NCBI GenBank assembly: GCA_032595675.1
Contig: JAVQMD010000002.1
Span: 868,001-932,000 of the forward strand
DNA length: 64,000 nucleotides
Reading direction: 5' to 3'
Origin: Candidatus Electrothrix rattekaaiensis
GTDB taxonomy: Bacteria > Desulfobacterota > Desulfobulbia > Desulfobulbales > Desulfobulbaceae
This document shows positions 35,787 to 45,213 of this stretch, in pieces. The notes below the pieces were generated by a model, which worked only from the letters and a program-made list of their open reading frames with translations, searched no databases and was not told where the DNA came from. The position numbers and the translations under genes were made by a program. How positions within the stretch are numbered: the stretch's first letter is position 1; each line of letters starts with the position of its first letter.

Positions 35787-36572
35787 ATGCGTCACCTGTC
35801 CTACACGGACAGGATAAACGAGCTTTACATTCAATTCTCTCAAACAAAAAAAAATATGAGTTACCTTAACACGTTCAAATTAATTCAATGCCTTGTCGAA
35901 AGAAAAACGCCAAATGCCAAGGCTTTCCTAGAAGAGGTGGACGAAAACAAAATAATAGCGTCCCTGAAAAGGAGCAAAGACGGGCTTCCTCAACCAATCA
36001 AATGGACAACTGAACCTGTCGAAGAAGAAAATTTTGCAAAATTGTCGGTTGCAGAGAAGAAAGAAATCAATAAAATTCTCCAACGAGTTCATACAGAGCC
36101 GATCAAACAGATTCCCATCTTATTACAACTTAAAGAGAAAAATCCTAATCTTCCGGTACTGTACAATTATCTCGGCGTTGCTTATGAACATTCTCAACAA
36201 CTCGACAAATACAAAGAAATACTCCATGACACAGTGAAATTATTTCCCGATTACCTGTTCGGCAAAATAACGCTGGCAGAATATCACCTCAAGAGAGGCA
36301 ACCACAAGGAAGTACGAACCATTTTTAACAACAAGCTGGAAATACACTATCATTTTCCCGCTTCCCGCACGACCTACCACATCAGTGAAGCCCGTTCATT
36401 TCATTCTATCATCGGCACCTTACATGCCAGATCAGGTAACATGACCAGAGCAATATTTTGTTATCTTCTTCTCCAAAAAATAGATCCGGATCACCCCTTA
36501 TCTCTCCGAGTTGGAAATGAAATACTCCTGAAGGAGATTTCTAAAATCAGGAGAAAGATAAAAAGGAAATAG
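35787..36572 (+). CDS. TPR-like partner of the STAND gene
   Basis: This 261-residue protein starts three bases after the STAND stop, so the two genes are almost certainly co-translated. The middle (about residues 110-175) reads as TPR-like helix pairs: PNLPVLYNYLGVAYEHSQQ and LFPDYLFGKITLAEYHLKRG. The C-terminus has another pair (FHSIIGTLHARSGNMTRAI) and a very basic tail. There are no catalytic motifs. It may regulate the STAND nuclease or bind a phage protein. I do not know an established Avs locus with this partner. Confidence 0.7.
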   Translation: MRHLSYTDRINELYIQFSQTKKNMSYLNTFKLIQCLVERKTPNAKAFLEEVDENKIIASLKRSKDGLPQPIKWTTEPVEEENFAKLSVAEKKEINKILQRVHTEPIKQIPILLQLKEKNPNLPVLYNYLGVAYEHSQQLDKYKEILHDTVKLFPDYLFGKITLAEYHLKRGNHKEVRTIFNNKLEIHYHFPASRTTYHISEARSFHSIIGTLHARSGNMTRAIFCYLLLQKIDPDHPLSLRVGNEILLKEISKIRRKIKRK

Positions 36573-36861
36573 ACCCGTTTCCCGGCTATCTCTTGTCCGC
36601 AAATGCCAGACACTCAAAAAGCGTATTAATATGCCCCTGCTGGGGAAAAATGATAGAAAACAATGACAAGATAACCCCTAACTCCCTGTTCCCATTGCGC
36701 TACGGAACTGACCGCAATCGGCCCGGCAAAGGGCGGAGCCATAACAACTCTGCCCTCCCACATCTTTCCCGTTACGTCCTGAAAGAAATACCGAACAGAT
36801 CAAGGAGTTTGCCATTCAGACAGCCCCAGTGACAAAAAACGCCAAAAGCCCCAGTGATACA
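36573..36861. other. Gap between the TPR-like gene and the orphan gene
   Basis: Nearly 290 bases between convergent genes. There is no open frame with recognisable features. Parts read like a decayed coding sequence, but I cannot name the family. Confidence 0.35.
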
Positions 36862-37404
36862 TCAATGCTCTGTCTGACTCGGATGATAATCCAACTTCGT
36901 AAAACCGGCAGCCATCATCTGACCAGCAATCGTCTCAACCTCCTGCCACGCGTCCTGTACTTCCGAAGACAGCTCAGAGAACATGCGTGGTGTCGGCACC
37001 CAATCACGACATTCACGGCAATAGGCAAGATAGGCAGTCAAGCCTGCAATCCCATATTCATCCAAAAAAGACACCACCTTAGGCGTACCAACAGAAATAA
37101 GAAAGCTGGCTTCGGCAACAGAATGCCAAACATTCACCCATGCTGATTCCATGATACTCGGTGCCGCAGTGATTTTACGATGAATAGGCTCGGTAATGCT
37201 CCGGTATGTTGATCCAGCAGACGGAGTGGTAAATTTCATGCAGGTAATGTGTATTTTTTCAGTGCTGGTCATCTCTGCAAAAACTCTCTGTGCTTCAAGA
37301 GCTGCTTCAATTTCAAACTCATGCACTTCCCTGCCGAGATATCCTTTTTGATACAAGCCCTTGCCACTCTGATTAACCAAAATCAACCAAGTATTTCGTT
37401 CCAT
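36862..37404 (-). CDS. Protein of unknown function
   Basis: The product is about 180 residues from the ATG at 37404 (MERNTWLILVNQSGKGLY). The frame extends upstream to 37437, but the internal Met begins a more natural globular protein. It appears soluble, with no signal peptide or membrane segments. It has a C-terminal cysteine pair (YCRECRDW) and many aromatic residues. I do not recognise a family. It is on the minus strand between the STAND pair and cusA. Confidence 0.5.
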   Translation of the reverse strand: MERNTWLILVNQSGKGLYQKGYLGREVHEFEIEAALEAQRVFAEMTSTEKIHITCMKFTTPSAGSTYRSITEPIHRKITAAPSIMESAWVNVWHSVAEASFLISVGTPKVVSFLDEYGIAGLTAYLAYCRECRDWVPTPRMFSELSSEVQDAWQEVETIAGQMMAAGFTKLDYHPSQTEH

Positions 37405-37935
37405 TTTATATCTCGCTGTTGACTTCCAACTTCGCATACCAACGGTTATGTGAAGCCTTGTTTCTCATTTTCTCTTTTGCCTGTGCTCAGAAAAAATAAG
37501 CCGCACCTTTCTTCGCCTTTTATCTTCACCATCGCCATAAATTGAGCTTTTGGGATTACCTCGTTAAATATATGCCAAGTGCCTTTCACCCTGCATTATC
37601 TTATTATTAAGAATTGCATAATCCATGCCAAGCTAACCCGATTCTTCCTAGGTCTCGCTAGTATCTACTTGAAACTGCTCTCCTAAAAACCGTTAAGTAA
37701 ATTAGCAATAACCAGCCAAATAAAAAATATCAATTGGTAGTTATTATTGAATACTTCAAGATGCAGCAAAAAATTGTCACCAAGCGACATAAAACGTCTG
37801 AACCCACTCCTTAAGACGCCCCTGAACAGGGAAAGAAATAACATTGGAAGATCATATTGTATGCCGTACAATAGCTCAGACTGTTTAAACACTCCGTATC
37901 AGCACGGCAACCAACCATCCTGCCAGACATAAGCA
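37405..37935. other. Gap upstream of cusA
   Basis: About 530 bases, AT-rich by eye, with no supported gene. I see no convincing promoter or ribosome site directly before the cusA ATG at 37936, which fits cusA having been separated from its original cusCB operon. Confidence 0.4.
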
Positions 37936-40900
37936 ATGAATTCTCCAAACCAACACCTCCCCCCAGCCACCTCCCTTGTCAGTGCAATCATTCGCTTCTG
38001 TCTGCTCAATAAGATGGTGGTGGCGCTCCTGCTCTTGGCCGTAACCGGCTGGGGCCTGATGGTCGCCCCCTTTGACTTCAATCTCGGCGGCCTGCCCCGC
38101 GACCCGGTGCCGGTGGATGCCATCCCGGACATTGGCGAAAACCAGCAAATCGTGTTCACTAAATGGGCGGGCCGCTCGCCCCAGGACATGGAGGATCAGG
38201 TCACCTATCCGCTGACCGTGTCCCTGCTCGGTCTGCCCGGTGTCAAGACCGTGCGCAGCTACTCCATGTTCGGTTTTTCCTCCATCTACGTCATCTTTGA
38301 CGATTCGGTCGAGTTCTATTGGTCCCGCTCCCGCTTGCTGGAAAAGCTGTCCAGCCTGCCGCCCGGCACCCTGCCCGATAATGTCAAGCCTACGCTTGGC
38401 CCGGATGCCACCGGCCTGGGCCAGATATTCTGGTACACCCTGGAGGGTCGCACCCCGGAGGGCAAACCCGCTGGCGGCTGGGACCTGGCCGAGTTGCGTT
38501 CCGTCCAGGACTGGTATGTGCGTTATGCCCTGATGGGGGCTTCCGGGATTTCGGAAGTGGCCTCCATCGGCGGTTTTGTCAAGGAGTATCAGATTGACGT
38601 GGACCCGGATGCCCTGCATGATCGGGGCGTGAGCCTGGAGGAGGTCTTTGCCGCAGCGCGTCAGTCCAATATCGATGTGGGCGCACGCACCATCGAGATC
38701 AACCGGGTGGAGTACGTGATCCGGGGCATCGGCTTTGTCAAGAGCATCAAGGATCTGGAGCAGTCGGTGATCAAGGCTGTGGATAATATCCCCATCCGGA
38801 TATCAGACGTGGCAACGGTGAGCCTGGGTCCGGCCCTGCGGCGGGGCGTGCTGGATAAGGCCGGTAGCGAAGTGGTTGGCGGGGTGGCGGTGGTGCGCTA
38901 CGGCGACAACCCGCTGGCCGCCATTGAACGGGTCAAAGAGAAGATTCGGGAGATCTCACCGGGTCTGCCGAGCAAGACCCTGGCCGACGGCACCGTAAGC
39001 AAGGTGACCGTCGTGCCCTTCTACGACCGCTCCGGCCTGATCCATGAGACCCTGGACACCCTGAAGATCGCCCTGAGTGAGGAGATCCTGATCACCATCA
39101 TCGTGATCCTGGTCACGGTCATGCACCTGCGCAGCTCCCTGCTCATCTCCGCCCTTCTGCCCCTGACCGTGCTCATGGCCTTTATCGGCATGAAGGTCTT
39201 TGGCGTGGATGCCAACGTGGTGGCCTTGTCCGGCATCGCCATTGCCATCGGCACCATTGTGGACATGGGTATCATCATCTGCGAAAACATTCTCACCCGG
39301 CTGGACGAGGCCGGGCCGGAGGAATCCACCCTGCGGATCATCTACGATGCCTCGGTGGAGGTGGGCGGCGCAGTCCTGACCGCCGTGGCCACCACTGTGG
39401 TCAGCTTTCTGCCGGTTTTTACCATGCAGGCCGCCGAAGGCAAGCTGTTCAAGCCCCTGGCCTATACCAAGACCTTTGCCCTGATCTCCTCGGTGATCAT
39501 CGCCCTGACCGTGCTGCCCCCCCTGGCCCATGTCCTGTTCCGGCGGAAAAAAGCGGGTAAGGCATCCCGGAAAATCCGCTTTGCCCTGCCTGTCCTGCTG
39601 ATTATCGCCGGGACGATACTGGCCTGGAAGGTGCATCTGCTTGGGCTGGTGGTGGTCGGCTTTGGCCTGTACCGGCTGATTCTCCAGTTCCTGCCGAAAA
39701 AAGTGCTGCCCGTCCTCACCCGGCTGGAGAACTGGCTGGTCATCCTGCTGGTCACGGTTCTGCTGGCCCGGAGCTGGCAGCCCCTGGGGATCGAAAAAGG
39801 AGACTGGGCCAATTTCCTCTTTGTCGGCCTGCTCATCGGTGGCCTGCTGGGATCTTTCCAGGTTTTTCAGTGGCTCTATCCGCACCTGTTGCGCCTGTTT
39901 CTCCGCTGGAAGCTGATTTTTCTGATCTTCCCTTTGCTGGTGGTCATCGGCGGGGCCATGGTCTGGCTGGGTGTACCGAAGCTCACCGGCTGGATGCCGG
40001 ACTCTATCCGCCGGGCCAAGCCGATGATGAGTCTGGCGCACAGCTTTCCCGGTCTGGGCCGGGAGTTCATGCCCTTCCTGGACGAGGGTTCGTTCCTCTA
40101 CATGCCCACCACCATGCCCCATGCCGGGTTGACCGAGATCCAGGAGGTGCTGGCGGCTCAGGATAGAGCGATCACCGCTATCCCGGAGGTGGAGTCGGCG
40201 GTGGGCAAGTTGGGCCGGGCCGAGACCCCGCTGGACCCGGCTCCCCTGTCCATGATTGAGACCATTATCAACTACCATCCTGAATATTTGAAGGATGAGA
40301 AGGGCAATCGCCTTCTTTTCGCCTGGCGGGCGGATCGCAAGGATTTCTGTCGCAGCCCGGAAGGGGTGCTGCTCAAGGCCGGGGACGGCATGCCCTATCT
40401 GGTGCAGGGACGCTTTGAGCGGGATGAGCGGGGTGGACTGATCCCTGCCGCTTCTGATGCCCCTAGTACTGAAGGCAGACCCTTCCGGCTCTGGCGAACC
40501 GCCCTTGACCCGGCTATCAACCCGGACCGCGAGCCCTGGCCCGGCATTGAAGACACCGACGACATTTGGAACGAGATCGTCCAAGCCGCCGAGGTCCCCG
40601 GCGTGACCTCGGCCCCCAAGCTCCAGCCCATTGCCGCCCGGATCGTTATGCTCCAGAGCGGCATGCGCGCGCCTATGGGGATCAAGGTCAAAGGGCCTGA
40701 TCTGGCCACTATCGAGCAGGTGGGCCTGGACCTGGAACGGTTAGTTAAACAGGTACCCTCGGTCTCCCCCCTGACCGTGCTGGCCGACCGGGTGGTGGGT
40801 AAACCTTATCTGGAAATCGTTATCGACCGGGAGGCCATCTCCCGGCACGGCATCAAGCTGGGCAGGGTACAGGAGGTAATCTCGGCGGCAGTGGGCGGTA

Positions 40901-41853
40901 AGATGGTCACCATGACTGTGGAAGGCCGGGAACGTTACCCTGTGCAGGTGCGCTATCAACGGGAGCGGCGGGACTCGGTGGAGGCACTGAAGCGCATCCT
41001 GGTCACCGCCTCCACGGGAGAACACATCCCCCTGGCCCAGCTGGCCGATATCCGCTATGTGCGCGGCCCGCAAATGATCAAGAGCGAGGACACCTTCCTG
41101 ACCGGCTATGTCCTGTTTGATAAGAAAAAGGGTTTTGCCGAGGTGGACGTGGTCGAGCAGACCCGCAGCTTCCTGGAGGAGAAGATCGCCAGCGGCGAGC
41201 TGCGCATTCCGCCGGGTGTCTCTTACACCTTCGCCGGTAATTACGAGAATCAGATCCGGGCGCAGAAGCGACTTTCCGTGATCCTGCCCCTGGCCCTGCT
41301 GGTGATCATGCTGATCCTCTATCTCCAGTTCCGTTCCCTGGGCACCACCATGATGGTCTTTTCCGCCATCCTGGTGGCCTGGTCCGGCGGCTTCCTGATG
41401 ATCTGGCTCTACGGGCAGGACTGGTTCCTGGATTTTTCCCTCTTTGATACCGATATGCGCAAACTCTTCCAGGTCCACGGCATCAATCTCTCCGTGGCTA
41501 TCTGGGTGGGCTTCCTGGCCCTGTTCGGCATTGCCACTGACGACGGGGTGCTGATGGCGACCTATCTGGATGAATCCAAGGCTCGTCTCAAAGATAAGGA
41601 GGGGAAAACCCGGCAGGACATCCGCGACATGGTCCTGCACGGGGCGCAGCGGCGCATCCGCCCGGCCCTGATGACATCGGCCACCACCATCCTCGCCTTG
41701 ATCCCGATCCTGACCTCCACCGGACGCGGCTCGGATATCATGGTTCCTATGGCTATTCCTTCTTTTGGTGGAATGATTATTGCCATGCTAACGGTGTTTG
41801 TGGTGCCTGTGTTGTATTGTTGGGTTGAGGAGGGGCGGGTGAAGGCAACCTGA
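37936..41853 (+). CDS. cusA: Heavy-metal RND efflux pump, CusA/CzcA family
   Basis: This 1305-residue inner-membrane proton-driven pump exports Cu(I)/Ag(I)-like or divalent metals through CusB and CusC. The start region has the family pattern (VDAIPDIGENQQIVFTKWAG). The TM4 motif region is around GIAIAIGTIVDMGIIICEN, and the C-terminal half has EFMPFLDEGSFLYMPTTMPHAG and IATDDGVLMATYLDES. It is some 250 residues longer than E. coli CusA (1047). The extra length includes additional hydrophobic segments after the sixth TM helix (about residues 545-690) and a loop rich in charged residues (about 780-880). It is separated from cusCB by 10 kb. A second, 5'-truncated copy is at 56736-58986. Confidence 0.93.
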   Translation: MNSPNQHLPPATSLVSAIIRFCLLNKMVVALLLLAVTGWGLMVAPFDFNLGGLPRDPVPVDAIPDIGENQQIVFTKWAGRSPQDMEDQVTYPLTVSLLGLPGVKTVRSYSMFGFSSIYVIFDDSVEFYWSRSRLLEKLSSLPPGTLPDNVKPTLGPDATGLGQIFWYTLEGRTPEGKPAGGWDLAELRSVQDWYVRYALMGASGISEVASIGGFVKEYQIDVDPDALHDRGVSLEEVFAAARQSNIDVGARTIEINRVEYVIRGIGFVKSIKDLEQSVIKAVDNIPIRISDVATVSLGPALRRGVLDKAGSEVVGGVAVVRYGDNPLAAIERVKEKIREISPGLPSKTLADGTVSKVTVVPFYDRSGLIHETLDTLKIALSEEILITIIVILVTVMHLRSSLLISALLPLTVLMAFIGMKVFGVDANVVALSGIAIAIGTIVDMGIIICENILTRLDEAGPEESTLRIIYDASVEVGGAVLTAVATTVVSFLPVFTMQAAEGKLFKPLAYTKTFALISSVIIALTVLPPLAHVLFRRKKAGKASRKIRFALPVLLIIAGTILAWKVHLLGLVVVGFGLYRLILQFLPKKVLPVLTRLENWLVILLVTVLLARSWQPLGIEKGDWANFLFVGLLIGGLLGSFQVFQWLYPHLLRLFLRWKLIFLIFPLLVVIGGAMVWLGVPKLTGWMPDSIRRAKPMMSLAHSFPGLGREFMPFLDEGSFLYMPTTMPHAGLTEIQEVLAAQDRAITAIPEVESAVGKLGRAETPLDPAPLSMIETIINYHPEYLKDEKGNRLLFAWRADRKDFCRSPEGVLLKAGDGMPYLVQGRFERDERGGLIPAASDAPSTEGRPFRLWRTALDPAINPDREPWPGIEDTDDIWNEIVQAAEVPGVTSAPKLQPIAARIVMLQSGMRAPMGIKVKGPDLATIEQVGLDLERLVKQVPSVSPLTVLADRVVGKPYLEIVIDREAISRHGIKLGRVQEVISAAVGGKMVTMTVEGRERYPVQVRYQRERRDSVEALKRILVTASTGEHIPLAQLADIRYVRGPQMIKSEDTFLTGYVLFDKKKGFAEVDVVEQTRSFLEEKIASGELRIPPGVSYTFAGNYENQIRAQKRLSVILPLALLVIMLILYLQFRSLGTTMMVFSAILVAWSGGFLMIWLYGQDWFLDFSLFDTDMRKLFQVHGINLSVAIWVGFLALFGIATDDGVLMATYLDESKARLKDKEGKTRQDIRDMVLHGAQRRIRPALMTSATTILALIPILTSTGRGSDIMVPMAIPSFGGMIIAMLTVFVVPVLYCWVEEGRVKAT
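39597..41850 (+). repeat. cusA 3'-half duplication, copy in intact gene
   Basis: This segment of cusA is repeated in direct orientation at 56736-58973. The copies differ by scattered, mostly third-position changes, and by a short indel (intact gene has PAASDAPSTEG, copy has PDPEG, near residue 840). A 275-base stretch (41086-41360 against 58210-58484) is identical. Confidence 0.9.
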
Positions 41854-42005
41854 AGCAAAAAAAAAACTTGACAACGCTTCAGCCAGCCATCATTTTTAAC
41901 AAAATAACTTCGCCCCAAGGGGCAGGGTATTAATTGTGGTGCTGAATTCAAATTGCACTTGCGAGTTAAATCCGCATCGCTGAACAAAATCCAGAGGCCC
42001 ATCTT

Positions 42006-42536
42006 ATGAATCAGCCAACAAGCCAGCATACCTATTCGGAACTCACGCAGCAGAATCCATGTAACGGCTGCCCAGCCCCCTGCTGCCGAATGCAGATTCA
42101 TGCCTGCCTGCCTCCCTCGACGCTGATGAACATTGATCATATTCGTTATTCCCTACTGTTTCCTAATACGGAGCTGACCATAGCCAGAGGTGGCGAGTTT
42201 TCCTACATCCGCTGGGAAACATGCAGCCAGTTTGATGAAAAGGAATGCACCTGTAAACTGCATAATACGTCGCAAAAACCTTTGACCTGTCTGCATTACA
42301 ACCCGCATAATTGTTGGTACAAAAGAAATTTTACCACAGCCACTGCGGAAGACCTGTGTCGGTTTGACAGCCAACGGTTTGAACAATGGGTTGCGAAAGT
42401 TGGGTTCGACGAAGAGGGGAAGGTTATTGATGCCCCGGATTTTGAAGAAACAAAGGCACTGGCTCAGGCTCACCAGATACAACCTCTGTTTAAGTTGGAT
42501 TCGGAACTCCGTAAAGGCAGCTTGCAAACGACATGA
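42006..42536 (+). CDS. YkgJ-type CxxCxxxCC cysteine-cluster protein
   Basis: The product is 176 residues with an N-terminal NPCNGCPAPCCRM motif and further cysteines in ETCSQFDEKECTC and LTCLHYNPHNC. This matches the YkgJ family of small proteins thought to bind zinc or an iron-sulfur cluster. Function is unknown. It is the first gene after intact cusA and is followed after 13 bases by the EEP gene, so it probably belongs to the cluster. Confidence 0.75.
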   Translation: MNQPTSQHTYSELTQQNPCNGCPAPCCRMQIHACLPPSTLMNIDHIRYSLLFPNTELTIARGGEFSYIRWETCSQFDEKECTCKLHNTSQKPLTCLHYNPHNCWYKRNFTTATAEDLCRFDSQRFEQWVAKVGFDEEGKVIDAPDFEETKALAQAHQIQPLFKLDSELRKGSLQTT

Positions 42537-42549
42537 GGAGAGGCAAGAG

Positions 42550-43818
42550 ATGACACAGATATTGTTTTGGAACTTGATGAATTTCTCCATAAAGCGCATC
42601 CAAGGTACAACGAAGGCTAATGCGCCGCTTGCCGCACAGTCGCTTCAAAATATTCTGAGCGCGGTCCAAGGCAATGCTCCGGCTGATATCTTTGCGTTGA
42701 TAGAACTGCCTCCTGGTCCTGGTGGTGTTAAGGCACAGGGAAACCTGATTAAAAAAGGGAGTTCTTCCCAAGGGGTCATCACGCTGATGAGTGATTTGAA
42801 TAAAGCGGCTGGCGGCAAAACAAATCCTTGGAAAATCGTTCCCCCTGTTGTAACCGGAACGGGTGGTAAAGCCGAGGGGCTAGCGGTTTTTTACCGGAGT
42901 GACAAGTTAAAATTTGTGGGACCATGGAAGCATACAGGAATATTAGGTGGAGCTACCCAGTTTCCCGGAGTAAATCCTTCCACCCCCTATCCAAAGCCTT
43001 GGGACAACTGTCTGCCTGCCGGGACGACCCAGGGGGGACAATGGGAGTATAAGGACAGTATCGGTAAAATTATAGAGTATCCTCAGGCGGGCGAAAGAAG
43101 GCCTTGGAGAGTTCAATTCCAAGATAATAATAAGAATGAGTTCGACATATTCGCTTTTCACGCCCCCTTCGGTAAGACTGTTACGATCAGAAGGACCGCT
43201 GCCTTAAGCCTATCAAAGACACCGGATATTATCGGCCCCATGACAGGGCTTAGCTACCCGGCTAAGCTAAATTACGCAAGAATTCTTGGCGGTGATTTTA
43301 ATCTTGATGCGAATGCTCCCCAGGACTTAAACGCCCTTAACTATTTGACCCTTCCTCCAAATGGTCCTTTTACAGGAGAGTTTCTTACATTTATAAAAGG
43401 AGCGGGCTATTATAAAACAAGCATCCGTGCGAATAAATACGCGCTTATTACAAAGGGTAACTACCCTTTTTACGAATATGCTGCAAGTGCCTATGACCAG
43501 ATATTTACAATGCGTCAAAACAACATCCTTCCAATATTAACAGTATCCGGCCAGATGGTCGTCAACCAGGTCATAGGGGCTGATGCTTTACATGCGGGGC
43601 CTCTTCCCCCCAAAGGCGGCGCATACGGTCTTCAAACTACGCTCCCAGGTGCCGGTACAGCTGCCAATGTCAGCTATCCATGCAGAATGGCAAATGACAT
43701 CGCATCTATCTATTCGAATTGGCCAGGGAAAAAAGATGCATGCTTTCGTAATATAAACAACTACGGCCACATCCGTAGAACCAGCGACCATATGGGCGTG
43801 GTCATTGACGTATCGTAA
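42550..43818 (+). CDS. Endonuclease/exonuclease/phosphatase-fold protein
   Basis: The product is 422 residues from the ATG at 42550, chosen because AGGAG lies before it; the frame runs upstream into the previous gene. EEP-fold motifs are in order: ILFWNLMNFS (N-terminal Asn), ALIELP (metal-binding Glu), FDIFAFHAPF, GGDFNLDAN (GDFN motif) and SDHMGVVID (catalytic SDH). Such enzymes cleave phosphodiester bonds in nucleic acids or lipids. There is no signal peptide. It sits in the cluster of large beta-rich proteins and could be its enzymatic payload or an independent gene. Confidence 0.8.
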   Translation: MTQILFWNLMNFSIKRIQGTTKANAPLAAQSLQNILSAVQGNAPADIFALIELPPGPGGVKAQGNLIKKGSSSQGVITLMSDLNKAAGGKTNPWKIVPPVVTGTGGKAEGLAVFYRSDKLKFVGPWKHTGILGGATQFPGVNPSTPYPKPWDNCLPAGTTQGGQWEYKDSIGKIIEYPQAGERRPWRVQFQDNNKNEFDIFAFHAPFGKTVTIRRTAALSLSKTPDIIGPMTGLSYPAKLNYARILGGDFNLDANAPQDLNALNYLTLPPNGPFTGEFLTFIKGAGYYKTSIRANKYALITKGNYPFYEYAASAYDQIFTMRQNNILPILTVSGQMVVNQVIGADALHAGPLPPKGGAYGLQTTLPGAGTAANVSYPCRMANDIASIYSNWPGKKDACFRNINNYGHIRRTSDHMGVVIDVS

Positions 43819-43841
43819 GACATGAGAAGCAGAGATAGAGC

Positions 43842-45167
43842 ATGAGCCTTACAGACTTGGCAAATTTCCTGATCAATCGACTCCCCGAGGCCGGAACAGG
43901 CACTATAATTCTGAACGAGGCAGCACTTAGCACGTCTGAGGGAAGCAACGTGACCGATGTGTTGGCGGATATCAATGCCTATCTCGCGATCCCGGAAGGT
44001 AGCTACCTTGAGATAACGAATCTCAGCCGAAGCGATATCACAGTGCCTGCGGAAGGAGACCCTCTTGTAATAACTATCGGAAGTACCAGCTTTCTGCATG
44101 TGGACATGACGGTAAAAAACTTAAATTTTTACCTGGAAGGTACCACCACCAAAACTCTTCAGGTAGCTCTACAGACCGTAGAGTTCCCGACCGATTGGAC
44201 TCTGGGCACAAGCTTTCCCAGCCTTATCACCTTTCCCGCTCTTGACGGGCATCTCACGAACAACTCCTACATCTTCCTTTCCGGTGCCGACAACAAGACA
44301 GACTGGCCCGTTACCTCGACCGTAACCAAAACTATTGCACGGGGGCTGAACTACTACGGCGAGTTAGGCCTCAATATCTCTCCTCTATCCCAAGCGAACA
44401 ATTTTCTTCGTTTCATCAAAGCCGAAAGCATACCGACAACTATCGGTATATTCGGAACAATAGACCTGAAAAATCCGTTGGAAGGTTTCACTCTTACCTT
44501 CCCGACGATGACCCTCATCTCGGATCCTATCGGTTCAGGTGGCCCTTTTAAACCATTCAGCGTCGTGAACTATGATCAGCTTACCTTAAATAGCCCTGTC
44601 ATCGGAGTCAGGACACTTGAGGTTGAGGTGGAAGAGAGAGAAGGTAAGTATCAGGACGTAACCACGGAACTTCGCTTTGCTGTAGAACTCCATGTCACCG
44701 AGAGTATCGCTCTCGATTTCTCGGCGACTTTAATCGAAGATGCCCAGTTTTTGATGTTCGGTGCCTACGTTACCGATGACGGCAAAGATATATCCCTTGA
44801 TGACATAAAAAATCTTATGCTGGATGAATCATGGGATGAGCATATTCCGGCGGTGTTGAGCGACGCGTTGCAGACCATCCAATTCCAAGGTTTTTCCATG
44901 ACCGCCTTTTTTGACGGATTATCGGAGTTCACTATCAGCACCATATCGGTCTATGTGGGGTCAGACCCATCGAAACCGATAAGGCTGCTACAGGAGCTAC
45001 CAGGCTTTACCGACCGAGGAGACGATTTCATTTTCAACGTGCATTGGACCATGATTAGTCCGACAGATACGACTTACAGACAGAGCATGCTTTCTTTCTC
45101 AACAACCGTGACCATGACTGTGGACGACAAGCCCCAAGAGATCGAGGTGGAGATTGCAGGATATTAA
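43842..45167 (+). CDS. Unknown protein of the DUF6603-like cluster
   Basis: The product is 441 residues, mostly beta-strand pattern with alternating hydrophobic and Thr/Ser residues, and no signal peptide or TM segment. It begins MSLTDLANFLINRLPEAGTG. I do not recognise a named domain. It lies 23 bases after the EEP gene and 46 before the DUF6603-like gene, on the same strand. It may share an elongated beta architecture with its larger neighbour. Confidence 0.6.
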   Translation: MSLTDLANFLINRLPEAGTGTIILNEAALSTSEGSNVTDVLADINAYLAIPEGSYLEITNLSRSDITVPAEGDPLVITIGSTSFLHVDMTVKNLNFYLEGTTTKTLQVALQTVEFPTDWTLGTSFPSLITFPALDGHLTNNSYIFLSGADNKTDWPVTSTVTKTIARGLNYYGELGLNISPLSQANNFLRFIKAESIPTTIGIFGTIDLKNPLEGFTLTFPTMTLISDPIGSGGPFKPFSVVNYDQLTLNSPVIGVRTLEVEVEEREGKYQDVTTELRFAVELHVTESIALDFSATLIEDAQFLMFGAYVTDDGKDISLDDIKNLMLDESWDEHIPAVLSDALQTIQFQGFSMTAFFDGLSEFTISTISVYVGSDPSKPIRLLQELPGFTDRGDDFIFNVHWTMISPTDTTYRQSMLSFSTTVTMTVDDKPQEIEVEIAGY

Positions 45168-45213
45168 CAGTCAGGGACAAGAAATCTTATCCTTTTTTTG
45201 ACAGGAAAATATT

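Noticed and set aside
38956-40584. 542-codon open frame antisense to cusA
   Set aside because: It mirrors codon periodicity of the GC-rich cusA gene. The translation is Gln/His/Asp-rich with no domain, and a similar shadow exists opposite the second copy (57109-58602).
41868-41896. TTGACA downstream of cusA as promoter of the orphan cluster
   Set aside because: The -35 is perfect, but no acceptable -10 lies 16-18 bases away.
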